DNA from: Daphnia carinata
Taxonomy: Eukaryota; Arthropoda; Branchiopoda; Diplostraca; Daphniidae
Assembly (NCBI RefSeq): GCF_022539665.2
Contig: NC_081340.1
Location: 6,447,357 to 6,511,356 of the forward strand
Direction: 5' to 3'
Length of the DNA: 64,000 nt
The notes beneath the pieces are model-generated. The model searched no databases. It was not told where the DNA came from and saw nothing but the letters and a program-made list of their open reading frames with translations. Position numbers and translations under genes: made by a program. Positions 22,260-32,986 of this stretch are shown here, in pieces (position 1 is the first letter of the stretch; each line of letters begins with the position of its first letter).

Positions 22260-24483
22260 ATGGAAATGAAATCGGTATGTTTTTGTTTTAACACTTAATA
22301 CATTAATTAAGTATCATCTAAATATTCGCGCTCATAAACAGATATTCTTAATTACGATTGCTGCACTGATTTTACCGAAATCGGACGCTATGGCGCTCCC
22401 TGCTGTTTCTTCCGATGAACCTGACATCGTCGGCCAGACAAATCGAGGGTATTTCAACAGCGGCGGATTCGTCAATAACGGCGGAATTTCCAATGGCGCC
22501 GGAATTTCAAATAACGCCGCGATTTCAACTAACGGCGGAGTAGCATATTACTGCATGCCAATTTATCCTAACAATGGCGGTTTTAGTTACAGTGGAGGTT
22601 TGAATGTCGGCGGAGGTTATGTCATGTTCGGAGGGCAATCTAGTAGCGCAGGAGGTTCGGCTGGAAGCGGAAATGCTGGAATAGGTCAGTCTCCAGTCGG
22701 GCTAAATTATCCCTGTGGACCGGTCAACTCCGGAATCAATCAGGGCGGAGTTAATATTGGCACGGCTTCTTCCGGAAGTGGAAGTAGTTATTCAGCAGCT
22801 GGATCTTCAAGCAGTGTAGCAAATCATGCCGGTGTAAGTACGTCTGGAATCGGAGCTGCTAACAACGGAGGTTCTTTGGGATCTGGTACAATTAATGTTG
22901 GTGGAAGCACTTACGAAGGAGAAGGTTCATCAAGTGGCAGCGTGATTAACATTGGCGGAAGTTCGGCGGCAGGGAATTACGGCAATATTGGAGCGGCTAA
23001 CGCGGGAGGACTTGCTCCCACAGGCAATTTTTATGGAGGCGGATTTAACGGATTCGGCCAATCCGAAAGCGGTGGAGCTTATCTCGGAGGAGGAACTCTC
23101 GGAATCAACACAGGTGGATTTAATATAGGAACAGCTTCATCTGGCAGTAATTACGCAGCAGCAGGTTCGTCTAACATTGCGGGTTCAGGTACGTCTGGAA
23201 TCGGCAGCAATCAGGTTGGAGGTTCTTTGGGATCCGGTACAATTAACATTGATGGAAGCTCTTACGGAGGAGGAAGTTATTCAAGCGCCGGTCCAATCAA
23301 CACAGGTGGAGGTCATGTAAACCTGGGCGGATCTTCAAGCATCGGTGTAACTGCCTTGTCCGGAAGTGGCAATGGCTATAATGGATTCGGACAGTCTCAA
23401 TCCGGTGCACCTTACCCTGGCGGAAGCTTGTCTGGAATCAACCAAGGTGGAGTTAACATCGGCACAGCTACGTCAAACAGTAATTTCGCAGCCGCAAGTT
23501 CTTCGGCCAATCTTGCAAATCAGGTGAACGTAGGTACCTCAGGAATTGGCGCTGGCGGAGGCTCTTACCAAGGAGGATCTCTAAGCGGCAATACAATTAA
23601 CACTGGCGGAAACTCGCAATCAGGTGAGTACATGGGAACTAGTGGAGAATCCGCAACCACTGAAAGTATTATCACTACAGGTGGCATCGGTTATGCTGGA
23701 TTAGGTCAAACTCAAGTTGGCGCAGGATATTCAGGAGGAAATTTAAACGGAGTCAGCCAAAGTGGAAACAACTTTGGCATTACTTCGTCTGGGAGTGGCA
23801 GTAATTTTGCGGCAGCAGGATCTTCCAGCGCAGTAATAAATCATGCTAGTACGTCAGGAGTCGGCGTTAATCACGTTGGAGGTTCTTTGGGTTCCGGTAC
23901 CATTAACGTTGGCGGAAGCTCTTATCAAGGAGGATCTTCAACTGGCAGTACAATCAGCAGTGAAGGAAGTTCGCAAACAGGAAATTTCGTAAATATTGGA
24001 GGACAATCGGCCAACATTGGAGGTGTTGTTAATGCCGGAGGTTCATCTGGAGGCGCCAGCGGTTATAATGGAGTCGACCAAACTGGAACTGGAATAGGTC
24101 ATCTTGGAGGAAATTTGCCCGGAATCAGCACAGTTGGAATTCATGCTGGTGCAGCTATATTGGGAAGTAATTCCGCCGCCGCAAGTTCGTCGGCTGCCAT
24201 CGCACAGGTCGGAAGTTCATCGGCATCCAGCAGTTCGTCGGCATCCAGCAGTTCGTCGGCTTCCAGCAGTTCATCGGCTTCCAGCAGTTCATCAGCTGCC
24301 AGTTCAATTAACATCGGCGGAGGTTCATTCCAAGGAGGAAGTTCATCAAGTGGCAGCGCAGTTAACATCGGCGGAAGTTCGCATGCGGCCAGCACGGGCG
24401 GAATCAACATTGGGGGTAGTTCTTCTGGGATGGTAACAGGCGAAAATACTATCAATATTGGCGGTTCGGTTATGGGTAACTAA
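22260..24483 (+). CDS. Secreted Gly/Ser-rich repetitive (silk-like) protein
   Basis: Exon 22260-22274 (MEMKS) joins exon 22342-24483 through a 67-bp GT-AG intron, giving 718 aa. The joined start makes a clear signal peptide (MEMKSIFLITIAALILPKSDA). The mature protein is almost entirely Gly, Ser, Asn, Ala and Ile in imperfect repeats: GGSLGSGTINVGGSSY, GVNIGTASSGS, NYAAAGSS and NGFGQSQSG recur four or five times each. It ends in a block of SSSSSA units and GGINIGGSS. The composition suits a fibrous extracellular, silk- or glue-like protein. No Cys beyond two early residues, no enzyme motif. The N-terminal GGFVNNGGIS resembles the NNGGFSQ module of the neighbours. The function is inference from composition and secretion. 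Confidence 0.85.
24213..24305 (+). repeat. 18-bp coding minisatellite (SSSSSA units)
   Basis: Near-perfect tandem GCATCCAGCAGTTCGTCG units in the Gly/Ser-rich gene, encoding repeated Ser-Ser-Ser-Ser-Ser-Ala. Third-base changes distinguish copies. Confidence 0.85.
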
Positions 24484-25159
24484 AATTTGGAAAATGGATG
24501 TCATTAACTGACATCATTCAATACTTTTGCTTGGATAACATAAATCGTTAGTACCCTTTTCTCCAGCTGACGATGGACGTTTTCGCCCATTAATTATGCT
24601 GTATTCGTAACATAATTCTTCTTAGAATACACCATGAATTCTTCAGATAATAAAATACCTTTGCACCTTTGCAAACTTTCCTGCGAACAAAAAAACATAA
24701 GACATTAATAAAGAAATTTTGACACGATTGATCATAAAACGTTAATAATAATAGACTTTGAACGTAACTCAATGGTGTAAACTCCAAGTCAAGTGTTTGT
24801 TCCTGCATTCACGAATGAAACAGTCGTTGGACATGTGAGTACCATCAAACAGAATACTCCCACGCAGTACATATCGATGGTCTAAAGACAAAGATGTGTC
24901 CCTGACCTCGTCAACAAAGCCATCCTTATTTCCTTTTACTCATTATCAAATCTTAGATTACTTTTCTAGTTAAAAACGCGAGATTCCTCTCGGGTAATGC
25001 TCAGTCGCCACTGATCATCCCTTACTACTCCAAATTTTCGATTCTGTTGCAGGCTTCATCTCGTTTACAAACTATCTGATAAAGGTAAACATTTATATTA
25101 ATGTTATTCTTACTTACCCAAAATATCTTTATCAAAATATCTTGTACAGATACACAACC
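24484..25159. other. 3' UTR, promoter and 5' UTR exon
   Basis: An ATAATAAAATA polyadenylation-like site lies near 24646. Toward the right, a TTAGATTACTTTTCTAGTTAAAA stretch near 24955 resembles the promoters of the two PAN genes. A probable noncoding exon ends at AAAG|GTAAAC near 25084, and its intron ends at 25149. Confidence 0.5.
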
Positions 25160-25519
25160 ATGTCGACTAAGATGGCGTTGATCTTCGTTGTTATTTCACT
25201 CATTGCGTTGACGATAGTGCCGGATTCAGCTGATGCAGCTTACTGTGGATCACATCGCGGATATTGCAAAGATGGAACTAGAGGAACTCCCTGCTGTGGC
25301 TACGGAAGATGCAACATATTTTGCCGTAACTGTGATGGTGGCTGCCGAACAGGAAGGTCAGACGTGGGCGACGATGGGATGGATAGCTTAGAGACTGTGT
25401 TGGCGACAGCAAATGATACGGATGGTAGCGGATTTTCAGGCGCAAGTATCAACCCCGTTGCACTACCAGCAGCAGAAGAAGCGCCTATAGCTCATAGTGA
25501 TGAAACTGCCAACAATTAA
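25160..25519 (+). CDS. Secreted Cys-rich protein with Diedel-like domain
   Basis: A 119-aa protein starting MSTKMALIFVVISLIALT with a signal peptide ending near DSADA. The start at 25160 is the first ATG after the acceptor at 25149. The mature N-terminus is a compact Cys-rich block, YCKDGTRGTPCCGYGRC followed by NIFCRNCDGGCRTG. The pattern C-x-DG...CCGxGxCNxFC...NCDGGC matches the second half of insect Diedel, a small secreted cytokine-like protein that restrains IMD immune signalling. The first half of Diedel is not evident. The C-terminal half is acidic and Ala/Asp-rich. The gene at 32987 carries the same domain. Homology is by recalled pattern, so the immune role is a hypothesis. Confidence 0.72.
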   Translation: MSTKMALIFVVISLIALTIVPDSADAAYCGSHRGYCKDGTRGTPCCGYGRCNIFCRNCDGGCRTGRSDVGDDGMDSLETVLATANDTDGSGFSGASINPVALPAAEEAPIAHSDETANN

Positions 25520-26247
25520 GCATTTCCATTTTCAACTCCTTCTGTGCTGAATCGCTGATTTTTACTATTGTTGAGTAGCTGAAGTAAGTTCCTGGAATAC
25601 ACATTCGTCTACTGCTGATTAATCGACTATGTTCAGAAAAGAATTTCGTTTACGTATTAATTAAGTTAATGAAAAACTATACGAAGTTATTAAAATTTTG
25701 AATGGATTGCATAAGCCATACCAGTATAGTGTGTCGATCTAGAACTGTAGGGATATTTGCGAATCAAGTATTGCTGCCAGTTCTCGTTTGAGCTAAAGCA
25801 AATACACTGACTTTAATTAGAAAATTAAAGAAAATTCAAATAAGATACGTACTAGTAAAATGCTTGTGTGGCATCCTGCGAGAACGAATCCACCACGTGA
25901 TGAGTTGATGGTCAATATTGACAGTTCAAAGTGCCATCGACCTTGTTTGCTCATGCGAGCTTAAACAGGAATCCTGTGTTATTATTATGTCCCTCTGAAG
26001 CTTAGACTTCCTTTCTCTAACATTATCTTGTGTTAGATTACCTTGTCACTTAAAAGAGGCCATCGCCCGTCTGAACTTCTCAGTTCATTTTAAAACGAGC
26101 TGTAGGTTACCAAGAATTGTTTTCTTGGAATCCTCTTTGCGTTATTTTCCATCATTGCAGGAGAATTATTCAACTGCAATTTGTGTAGCAACATCCTAGT
26201 TTTCTTAATTGTTTTAAGTTTGGCCCACATACCAAGAACGTAACATC
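25520..26247. other. Intergenic DNA with promoter of PAN-domain gene
   Basis: TTAGATTACCTTGTCACTTAAAAGAGGCC near 26036-26064 combines the cluster's TTAGATTACCTT motif with a TTAAAAG TATA-like box. No coding exon was found. Confidence 0.55.
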
Positions 26248-27128
26248 ATGCTGACGTGCATTCGTCTTTTGGTTGTTGTATGGTCTTCGATTTCTCTCTC
26301 CTATGGCGAAGAGATCGATGGCAATGAAGACGGAGTACATAACGTAACCGCAAATAAAATTATTGCTTTGTTAAATGTTTCAATGACAGAATCGAATGTA
26401 ACTTCAGACGACGTATTACCCGGCTTCAATGTAGTTATCAACAATGGAGGATTCAGCCAAATTGGGGGGACGTCCATTGCTTCAGGTGTTTCAAGTGGTC
26501 CAGGTGATGGTAATAGCGGAGGTGGAAACGTTGTTGTTGGTGGAATCCCCCCAAATTTCGGGGAAGAATTTAACGATGGTGGGGGCGACGTTAAATGGCT
26601 CATGAACTGTGATTTCCCTGGCCATGACATTGGCCGTTTAGAAAGTTCTGGAGAAGAATGCGGAGGAATCTGCATTGCTAATATACAATGCACTCACTTC
26701 AGACACAGCAATGATGGATATTGCCACATGAAACGGGCACCATTGACTATTTCACGTACAACTAAGGACGGAAGTATGTGCGGTTTCATTCCATGGCGAT
26801 TTGATGCTGGGAGAGGTAGAGTGTTTTAATAAGTGTAAAGTTTTATTAGCTATAATAATTACCGTTTGTGTTATCAGCGAATAAAAATTGGAACGATGGC
26901 GGGGGTGGTGTCAAATGGCTCCGCAATTGCGATTTCCCCGGCCACGATATAGGACGCCAAGTAGCCACTGCGGAAGAGTGCGGAGGTATTTGTGTTGCCA
27001 ATTCACAATGTACTCACTTCCGTCGGCCAGATAATGAAGAATACTGTTACTTGAAAAATGCACCATCAATGACTTCACGATTACCGATCAATGGTGGCGT
27101 TTGTGGCATCATTCCCTGGCGATTGTGA
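26248..27128 (+). CDS. Secreted protein with NNGGFSQ module and two PAN/apple-like domains
   Basis: Exons 26248-26815 and 26878-27128 join (phase 1, 62-bp intron) to give 272 aa. Residues 1-20 are a signal peptide (MLTCIRLLVVVWSSISLSYG). Residues 62-99 form the Gly-rich module NVVINNGGFSQIGG...GNSGGG shared with two later genes. Two PAN/apple-like domains follow, at about 117-184 and 198-272. Each reads NCDFPGHDIGR...EECGGIC...CTHFR...C.(M/L)K...CG.IPWR, with six matching Cys. PAN domains bind proteins or carbohydrates in secreted proteins. The two copies are very alike and the intron falls between them, which suggests exon duplication. Potential N-glycosylation sites (NVT, NVS) lie before the Gly module. 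Confidence 0.85.
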
Positions 27129-27636
27129 TCAATCATTCTGTTATATCTGTAAGAGGAAAATAATACATCATTAACTATGGAACAGCCCATATTCGTGTGA
27201 TCTACATTGATTTCTCTGGCGTTCTAATGAAATGCGATATTTGTAGACTACTCACTGTAAAATTTCCTTAATTGCAATGACCTCCTTATCGCTGTCCAAG
27301 CCAACATTCGGTCAATGATCTTGCATCTGCTTGTTTTCCACAAATAGATAAAACGGAATTCGCCCATTCAAGCCATTCCCCTTTTCTTTTTAACTCTTCT
27401 GTTAGATTACCTTTCTGTTTTAAAGCAGGACCTCTATTTATTTGTCACAGTTTTCACTACTCCAACGTATTGCACTGTAAGCTGGTCCACGAAGCAGTTT
27501 TGGTGAGTCGATCCTTTGGTTTAAATTTCCTGTTTTGATTTCACAACTATTAAATGTTCAAATCAGACCACGAACCTGCTAAAATAAAATAATTACTATA
27601 TTATTATTATTGAATAGACGACCTACGTACTTTAGA
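27129..27636. other. Intergenic DNA with promoter and noncoding first exon
   Basis: TTAGATTACCTTTCTGTTTTAAAG near 27404-27427 repeats the motif seen before the previous gene. A likely noncoding exon ends at CAGTTTTG|GTGAGT near 27502 and its intron ends at 27617. Confidence 0.55.
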
Positions 27637-28134
27637 ATGGCCTTGATACCTTTTTTACTCGTTACGTTGTCGGCAATCTCTAGTTGCCATGGAGGAAAAA
27701 TCGGCTACAGGAAAGATGAACCAGTTAAACCTATGCCAATAACAGAATCAAACAGTGAATTATCGTCTGGTTTGGATATAATCATCAATAATGGAGGATT
27801 CAGTCAGCTCGGTGGAGCCTCATATGGCGGCGGAGTTTCAAACGGCCAAGGCAGTGGAAACATTGGAGGTGGAACAGCAAATTTTGGCGGAGAAACTTAT
27901 GTTAATCTCGGTGAAAACGTTATCAGATTGATCCCAAATTGCGATTTTCCCGGACATGACATTGGGAATCAACCAAGTTTGGAAAGTCAATGCGGTAATC
28001 TTTGTATCGTCAACAATCGATGTAATGCCTTTAGTTGGCACGATGGAAATTGTTACCTGAAGAGCATACCATCAACGAATCTTAGCGTGCCAGCGGATGG
28101 TGGTCATTGCGGTTATCTCCCCTGGAAATTTTAA
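27637..28134 (+). CDS. Secreted protein with NNGGFSQ module and one PAN/apple-like domain
   Basis: A 165-aa protein starting MALIPFLLVTLSAISSCHG, a signal peptide. The ATG at 27637 is the first after the acceptor at 27617. Residues ~49-85 carry the Gly-rich module (INNGGFSQLGGASYGGGVSN, then GQGSGNIGGGTANFGG). Residues ~100-165 are one PAN-like domain (NCDFPGHDIGNQ...CGNLCIVNNRCNAFSW...CYLK...CGYLPWKF). It is the single-domain sister of the gene at 26248, so a tandem duplication with gain or loss of one PAN exon is likely. An AATAAA signal lies at 28164-28169, close after the stop. Confidence 0.85.
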   Translation: MALIPFLLVTLSAISSCHGGKIGYRKDEPVKPMPITESNSELSSGLDIIINNGGFSQLGGASYGGGVSNGQGSGNIGGGTANFGGETYVNLGENVIRLIPNCDFPGHDIGNQPSLESQCGNLCIVNNRCNAFSWHDGNCYLKSIPSTNLSVPADGGHCGYLPWKF

Positions 28135-29419
28135 AAGATTAACTTTATGTCTATTCTTTTGTCAATAAATTTCATTAATGTTTACGTACTATTAATTCAT
28201 TTTTATTTCCACATGGTTTTCTTTATCGAATTTCCACAAGGTACGCCTGACCCTGTGTTACGAAACCCCCCCGAAAATCCTCATCAACAAACATCGGCCA
28301 TTTAAAGTTTGACCGCTGTGTAGAAAATTAAAGTTAAGAAAACCTGCTGCACTGACCTATCGTAAACATAATGCGGAAGTTTGGAAAAGTAGGACAAAAA
28401 AGACATTGACGTAATAAATTGAGGGAAACAAATGGCTGTTTTGACCTGCAGATTTTTCATTGAATGCGATACAAGAGAAAGCTAAAAGCAGGTAACAAGT
28501 CAAACATTGTTGCGAGTTAGTCGAAAGCCTAAAAGACTTTTTGAATTTTTAGGCATTCGAGGACCCCCCTTTCAAATAAATTACGTTACTTCCCCTCCTA
28601 CAGGTAAAAAAAAGAAAGCGCTGACCTACGTCAATATATTTTTCTTTAAGCATCAAAAGGGGGGGGGGGAGGGGGGAAGCGGTAGCCAATCAAGCTGTAT
28701 AACGTAATTTTAGGTCATCCATTAACGAAAATTACATCCCTTGTTGCTAAGCAAGCTCCGATCTCTCCTCCCTCAACAAAAAAGGATTTCCGTTTCTAAA
28801 ATAAGCTAGTTAAAGTTTCGCTTTGATATAATCAAATCTTATGTGAATTAATCTATTTAGACAATTGCTTGCTATGGTTTAACGTTTAAGCATATTAAAA
28901 TGAACTTACCAGGTTAATATTTGCCGTTATGAGTTTCCGTTGTTTCCCAAACACTGAATTTCTAAACGACCATGTTGGGGGCAGTCGATTACTACTGGAA
29001 CATTAATATCTTTTGAAAAAAAAAAAAAGTTATTAAAATATGTAAATAAAACATGGATTTTCTTTCATGAATTACCTACATTTCTTAAGTTAATTTCCTT
29101 ACAATTTTTATATGTTCTGGTTTGCGGCTGGGGCTTTAATTTTTCCCCAATCAAAGTCTATGGTCCTGTACGTTATTGTTATCAGGCCATCTGTTAATAA
29201 TGATAAAACAATTGCCATTAATTTTCCTGGTTATGCCTCTCACTCTGCAGCGACAATGTTGTTTATAACAACTTGAAGGCCTTTACACTAACAGTACAAC
29301 CAGTTAATAGCCATTATACTAAAAGTCATGCATCTTTTATTACTTACTCGAAAGAAATCGAACCGATCAACGTTAAACAAAAGCTATATTTTACCTGGAT
29401 CTGCGATGAGTCCACTGTC
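28135..29419. other. Intergenic DNA
   Basis: Holds a polyadenylation signal at 28164-28169, a G-run at about 28660-28676 and a short poly(A) at 29017-29029. No open frame shows secretory or domain features. Confidence 0.55.
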
Positions 29420-29710
29420 GCCAAGGTAACAACGCTTGTAGAAAACGCGTAACTCTCGATTAACATTCAAATAACCTTGAAAATAAAAGAAAATAGAATT
29501 CGTATTAAGACACGAGGAAGAAAAACATGTTTTATTATGTGCATAAGAAAGTTACGACCCAATGGGGGCAATGAACTTTTGGCAAGTTTTTGTTGCTGCA
29601 GGTCAGAAACATCCCTTCCTACCTGTGCAGAAATAACCAATGGCAGTGAAATTGACGTTACACCACTAACTTTAAGCGTAACCAAAGTGCCTGCAAGTTT
29701 TCGTATATAA
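29420..29710 (+). promoter_or_regulatory. Two-part upstream module and TATA box (gene at 29772)
   Basis: GCCAAGGTAA at 29420-29429 is the reverse form of the TAACCTTGG element. TGTTGCTGCAGGTCAGAA at 29591-29608 and CTACCTG at 29619-29625 follow. A TATATAA box is at 29704-29710. The same order recurs before the genes at 31322, 32987, 34462 and 36070. Confidence 0.65.
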
Positions 29711-29771
29711 ACCCCAACTGAACATTGGCATCAGCATTACTTTGGCAACGTTCGCTCTGTCAACATTCACA

Positions 29772-30225
29772 ATGAACAAACTCACTTTCGTAAGTTCGTT
29801 ATTGATAAGTAAACTCTTAAAAGCCTAGACCTTAACTTTAATTGTTGTTATTAAAGATTGCCTGCCTCGTCGTTTTCTTTGGTGCCGTCTCAGCAAATCC
29901 TGCTGTTCGAGAGAGCCGACATGCAGTTCCAGTTGGAATGGTCAATGGAATGGTCCTGGTTGACGACGATACGTCAGATACTCGCAACGTAATGTCTGAT
30001 GAAACTGCCATTCCAACAGTCTTACGCAATCCAGCACCCGTTATCATTCCTCCATTTACTCCGGATCAGCAAATCGAACAACAGCGCCTTACCATTGCCT
30101 TGGGTGGACGTCCATACGGAGGATACTACGGCGGTCGTCCATGGGGCCCATACGGCCGTCCTTGGGGCCCGTACGGAAGGCCCTGGGGTCCATACACCCC
30201 TTACCGCCCATGGGGTCCTTATTAA
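29772..30225 (+). CDS. Secreted Gly/Tyr/Pro-rich protein (GRPWGPY repeats)
   Basis: Exon 29772-29789 (MNKLTF) and exon 29857-30225 join across a 67-bp phase-0 intron, giving 128 aa. The joined start is a signal peptide ending FGAVSA. Next is a conserved neighbour-shared segment (NPAVRESRHAVPVGM, NGMVLVDDD) and an acidic linker (SDETAIPTVL). The tail is GGRPYGGYYGGRPWGPYGRP with four or five PYGRPWGPY-type repeats. The tiny signal-peptide exon followed by a short intron is typical of arthropod cuticle-protein genes, and Tyr/Gly/Pro repeats suit cross-linked extracellular matrix. No chitin-binding R&R motif is present. It is closest to the gene at 36070. Confidence 0.85.
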
Positions 30226-31033
30226 ACTTTTGTAGACTTTTGGTTATCAAACGTTAACTCAGCAAGTTCTTCAGCCTTTTTGATCAGTATTCTTCTTCAA
30301 TTCATCTGTTCTCGAACCTGTTTTATGCGCAAAATACAAAAGTTTGCATTAATCTTTTTATATTGTGCTTATTCAAACAATTTCTTTCGGAGTTGCATAA
30401 GATAATGAGGTGACATCAGAAAATAGCATAGTTAAGAACTAATGCTAATAAACGAACAACTAATGAATCCCCAATAAGCCAGGGAGTCATTGATCGAAAC
30501 TACGTCGTTTTACTAAAGACGCTAAAACAAATAGCGGTCAGGCAAACTTAAATTTTAACGAAAACTAAATAAACATTGATCCAATAATTGGGAAAAAAAA
30601 GTTATTAAAAATAATAAGAATGAATAAAGCAATATCTCTCCGGGAATTTTTCTATAAAAAAGTAAATATTTGAGATCTTTTTAAAAGTACTTCCAATTGC
30701 CGATACAATTTTCATTTTACTCAATTCTTAGCAATTTTGCTTATTATGGAAAACAGAGAAAGGAAAAACGAAGCATTGGAGTAGAATAAATCTCAAAATG
30801 TTCGCAAAACCCCAAGTTTTTGATCTAATAAATTTACATCTGGATCTAATATCCGAAGAGAGATATTGCTTTCAGCACTTCATGCCTTTTAACTTTAAAG
30901 AAGAAGCTACTTAAGCTAGAAGTAGGTTACGAATCCCAGTTTTCCATCGTAAGAATTTATCATTTAATAACAAAGAAATGGGGTTTACCAGAAGGATCGC
31001 TGCCCTTGACGACGGAAACTGCATCTCCTTTAC
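30226..31033. other. Intergenic DNA
   Basis: A possible polyadenylation signal, AATAAA, lies near 30447. No coding feature was seen. Confidence 0.5.
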
Positions 31034-31273
31034 ATAACCTTGGAAAGGCGTAACGTAGCTTTACCTAACCGCACACGGAAGGAAAGCACACATTTTAGAA
31101 AGTTACCACCAGACAGAGGGCATCATTGTCTTTATTGCTATAGGTCAGAATATCCAAAACCTCAAACCTACCTGTCAACTGATCAACCAATAGCACTTCA
31201 GTTAGCCCCATTACTCTTCCTTTCTTGTGCAACGCCGTTGTATCGAAACTACCAATGGGCTTGGGTATATAAA
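31034..31273 (+). promoter_or_regulatory. Two-part upstream module and TATA box (gene at 31322)
   Basis: TAACCTTGGA at 31034-31043, TTGCTATAGGTCAGAA near 31134-31149, CTACCTG at 31168-31174 and TATATAAA at 31266-31273, in the cluster's usual order. Confidence 0.65.
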
Positions 31274-31321
31274 CATCAACAAACAGAACCCATTTTACCG
31301 ACAACTTTGTACGGACTCATC

Positions 31322-32169
31322 ATGAAGACCCTCGATCTGGTAAAATAAATCCTCTGTTAGTCATACCTTTTTACAATCCTAATTATTAATTCAATGTGCA
31401 GATTATTTGCCTCGTTGTGATCATCGGAGCTGCCCTGGCAGATTCTTCCGACCGGAAGAGTCGCCATGTTATTGGTGCAATTGATGACGGGTTGGTTCTA
31501 ACAGAGGACGATGTGATCGTTGGCCCCGTTCCAGTGCCAAGCGATGAAGTTGCTATCCCAACAATCCTTACCTCAACCGGCCCTGCAGCCTTCCTGGGTG
31601 GACTTCCGGACCAGAAGACGGAAGAAATACGCTTGCAATACGGCGGCGGAGGATCTTACGGCCGTCCACAAAGTTCTCCATCCAATTTATCTATTAAAAC
31701 TTAGGAGGTTAATTCAACGATTAAATTTTATTTAGGTTCATTGTATTACGGTCGTCCATATGGTGGAGGATATTATGGCCGTCCTAATGGATTTAATCGT
31801 CCCTTTGGCGGATTCAGTCGCCCATATGGCGCATACGGTCGACAATATACTCCCAACTTTGGAGGCTACAGCCAATTTGGCGGTCTATCCAATGCTGGCG
31901 GAGTATCGAATGGACAGGGTAACGGAAACAGCGGAGGTGGAACTGTTAACTTTGCTGGAGGATACGGATCCGGACTCGGGGGAGGATATGCAGGCGGATA
32001 TGGCAGCGGTTACAATGCAGGGCTTGGTAGCGGGTACAACGTAGGACTTGGTAATGGCTACGCAGGAGGACTAGCCAGTAGCACCTACACCACCGGATAT
32101 GGTAGTGGATTTGTTCCCGGCGTAGGCAGCGGATTTTCATTGCGCCCAAACTACAATTTCGGAAAATAG
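31322..32169 (+). CDS. Secreted Gly/Tyr-rich protein with NNGGFSQ-type module
   Basis: Exons 31322-31339 (MKTLDL), 31402-31672 and 31736-32169 give 240 aa. The signal peptide ends AALA. The segment DRKSRHVIGAIDDGLVLTED and the linker SDEVAIPTIL match the neighbours at 29772 and 36070. The second intron's donor (A|GTTCTC at 31673) is weak; an alternative phase-1 GT at 31665 would also work, so that junction is uncertain. The tail has YYGRPYGGG and GGFSRPYGAYGRQ repeats, then NFGGYSQFGGLSNAGGVSNG and GNSGGGTVNFAGG, the module found in both PAN genes, then GYGSGYNAGLGSGYNVGLG repeats. An AATAAA signal lies at 32269-32274. Likely a cuticle or matrix protein. Confidence 0.8.
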
Positions 32170-32630
32170 ATCTTTTAACTCGCCTGTCGTATCAATGATA
32201 AACATCAAAATAATTTGCTTAGAATAATATTCTCTAACTGTTCTACGATTGAGTTTTGTTCTTGTGCAAATAAACTGACACTTTCATCGGTATCGCAAGC
32301 TACAAACATCTTTTTTCATTTCATAAAATTACAGCTATATCTACTAGTTTACGAAATAGACATCCTAGTAAAAGAAGGAAGATGATCACAAGATATAATA
32401 GGCTGAAAATTAGATGGGTAGTTAACTCTATCACGGCTGATTCAAACTGAAAAAGACAAATGCAGGGTGTTGGCTTTATGTAGACCCACTTATTAAACAA
32501 AATGAAATGTTTCTAGCATTTCCAGTCAAATGTCTTTAAAGGCAATTCATTCGAACAAAGCATGTTGAAGTGGCAAATGAAAATTCTAGGGAGATGGGCT
32601 TAAGTTAAGTTCTACACAATAACCTTTAGA
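32170..32630. other. Intergenic DNA
   Basis: Contains the AATAAA signal at 32269-32274 of the upstream gene and no coding feature. Confidence 0.5.
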
Positions 32631-32846
32631 TAACCTTGGTGAAATGTTACAACTGAGGACAGGAAATACAAGCAAATCTTTAACGAAAGAGGGAAGAGAG
32701 GAATGAACTCTTCACTCTTTGTTGCTGTAGGTCAATTTCACCATAAAGAATCACTAGACTACCTGAATGTCAAAACCCGGAAGAATTTGCAGAAGAATGG
32801 TCTTACCTTTTTGTTCGTCAATATTGCCTACCCTTACGTTTAAAAG
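32631..32846 (+). promoter_or_regulatory. Two-part upstream module and TATA-like box (gene at 32987)
   Basis: TAACCTTGGT at 32631-32640, GTTGCTGTAGGTCAA at 32721-32735, CTACCTG at 32759-32765 and TTTAAAAG near 32839-32846. The TTTAAAAGAGGCC end matches the promoter of the PAN gene at 26248. Confidence 0.62.
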
Positions 32847-32986
32847 AGGCCCTCTCCACTCACATTTTTCAGTCGATGTTCGATAGTTGGTCATCGTCAG
32901 TAAAGCTCTCTGTAAGTTAAATAATTATTACAATTTCTATTAAGTTATTAAAATAATGCTTTACTTTTTTTTCAATATCTATAAAG

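Noticed and set aside
26301-26693. 130-aa minus-strand open frame rich in Pro
   Set aside because: Antisense shadow of the Gly-rich and PAN-domain exon, which has a signal peptide and conserved cysteines on plus.
28507-28707. 66-aa plus-strand frame
   Set aside because: Lys- and Gly-rich translation of A- and G-runs in an intergenic region.
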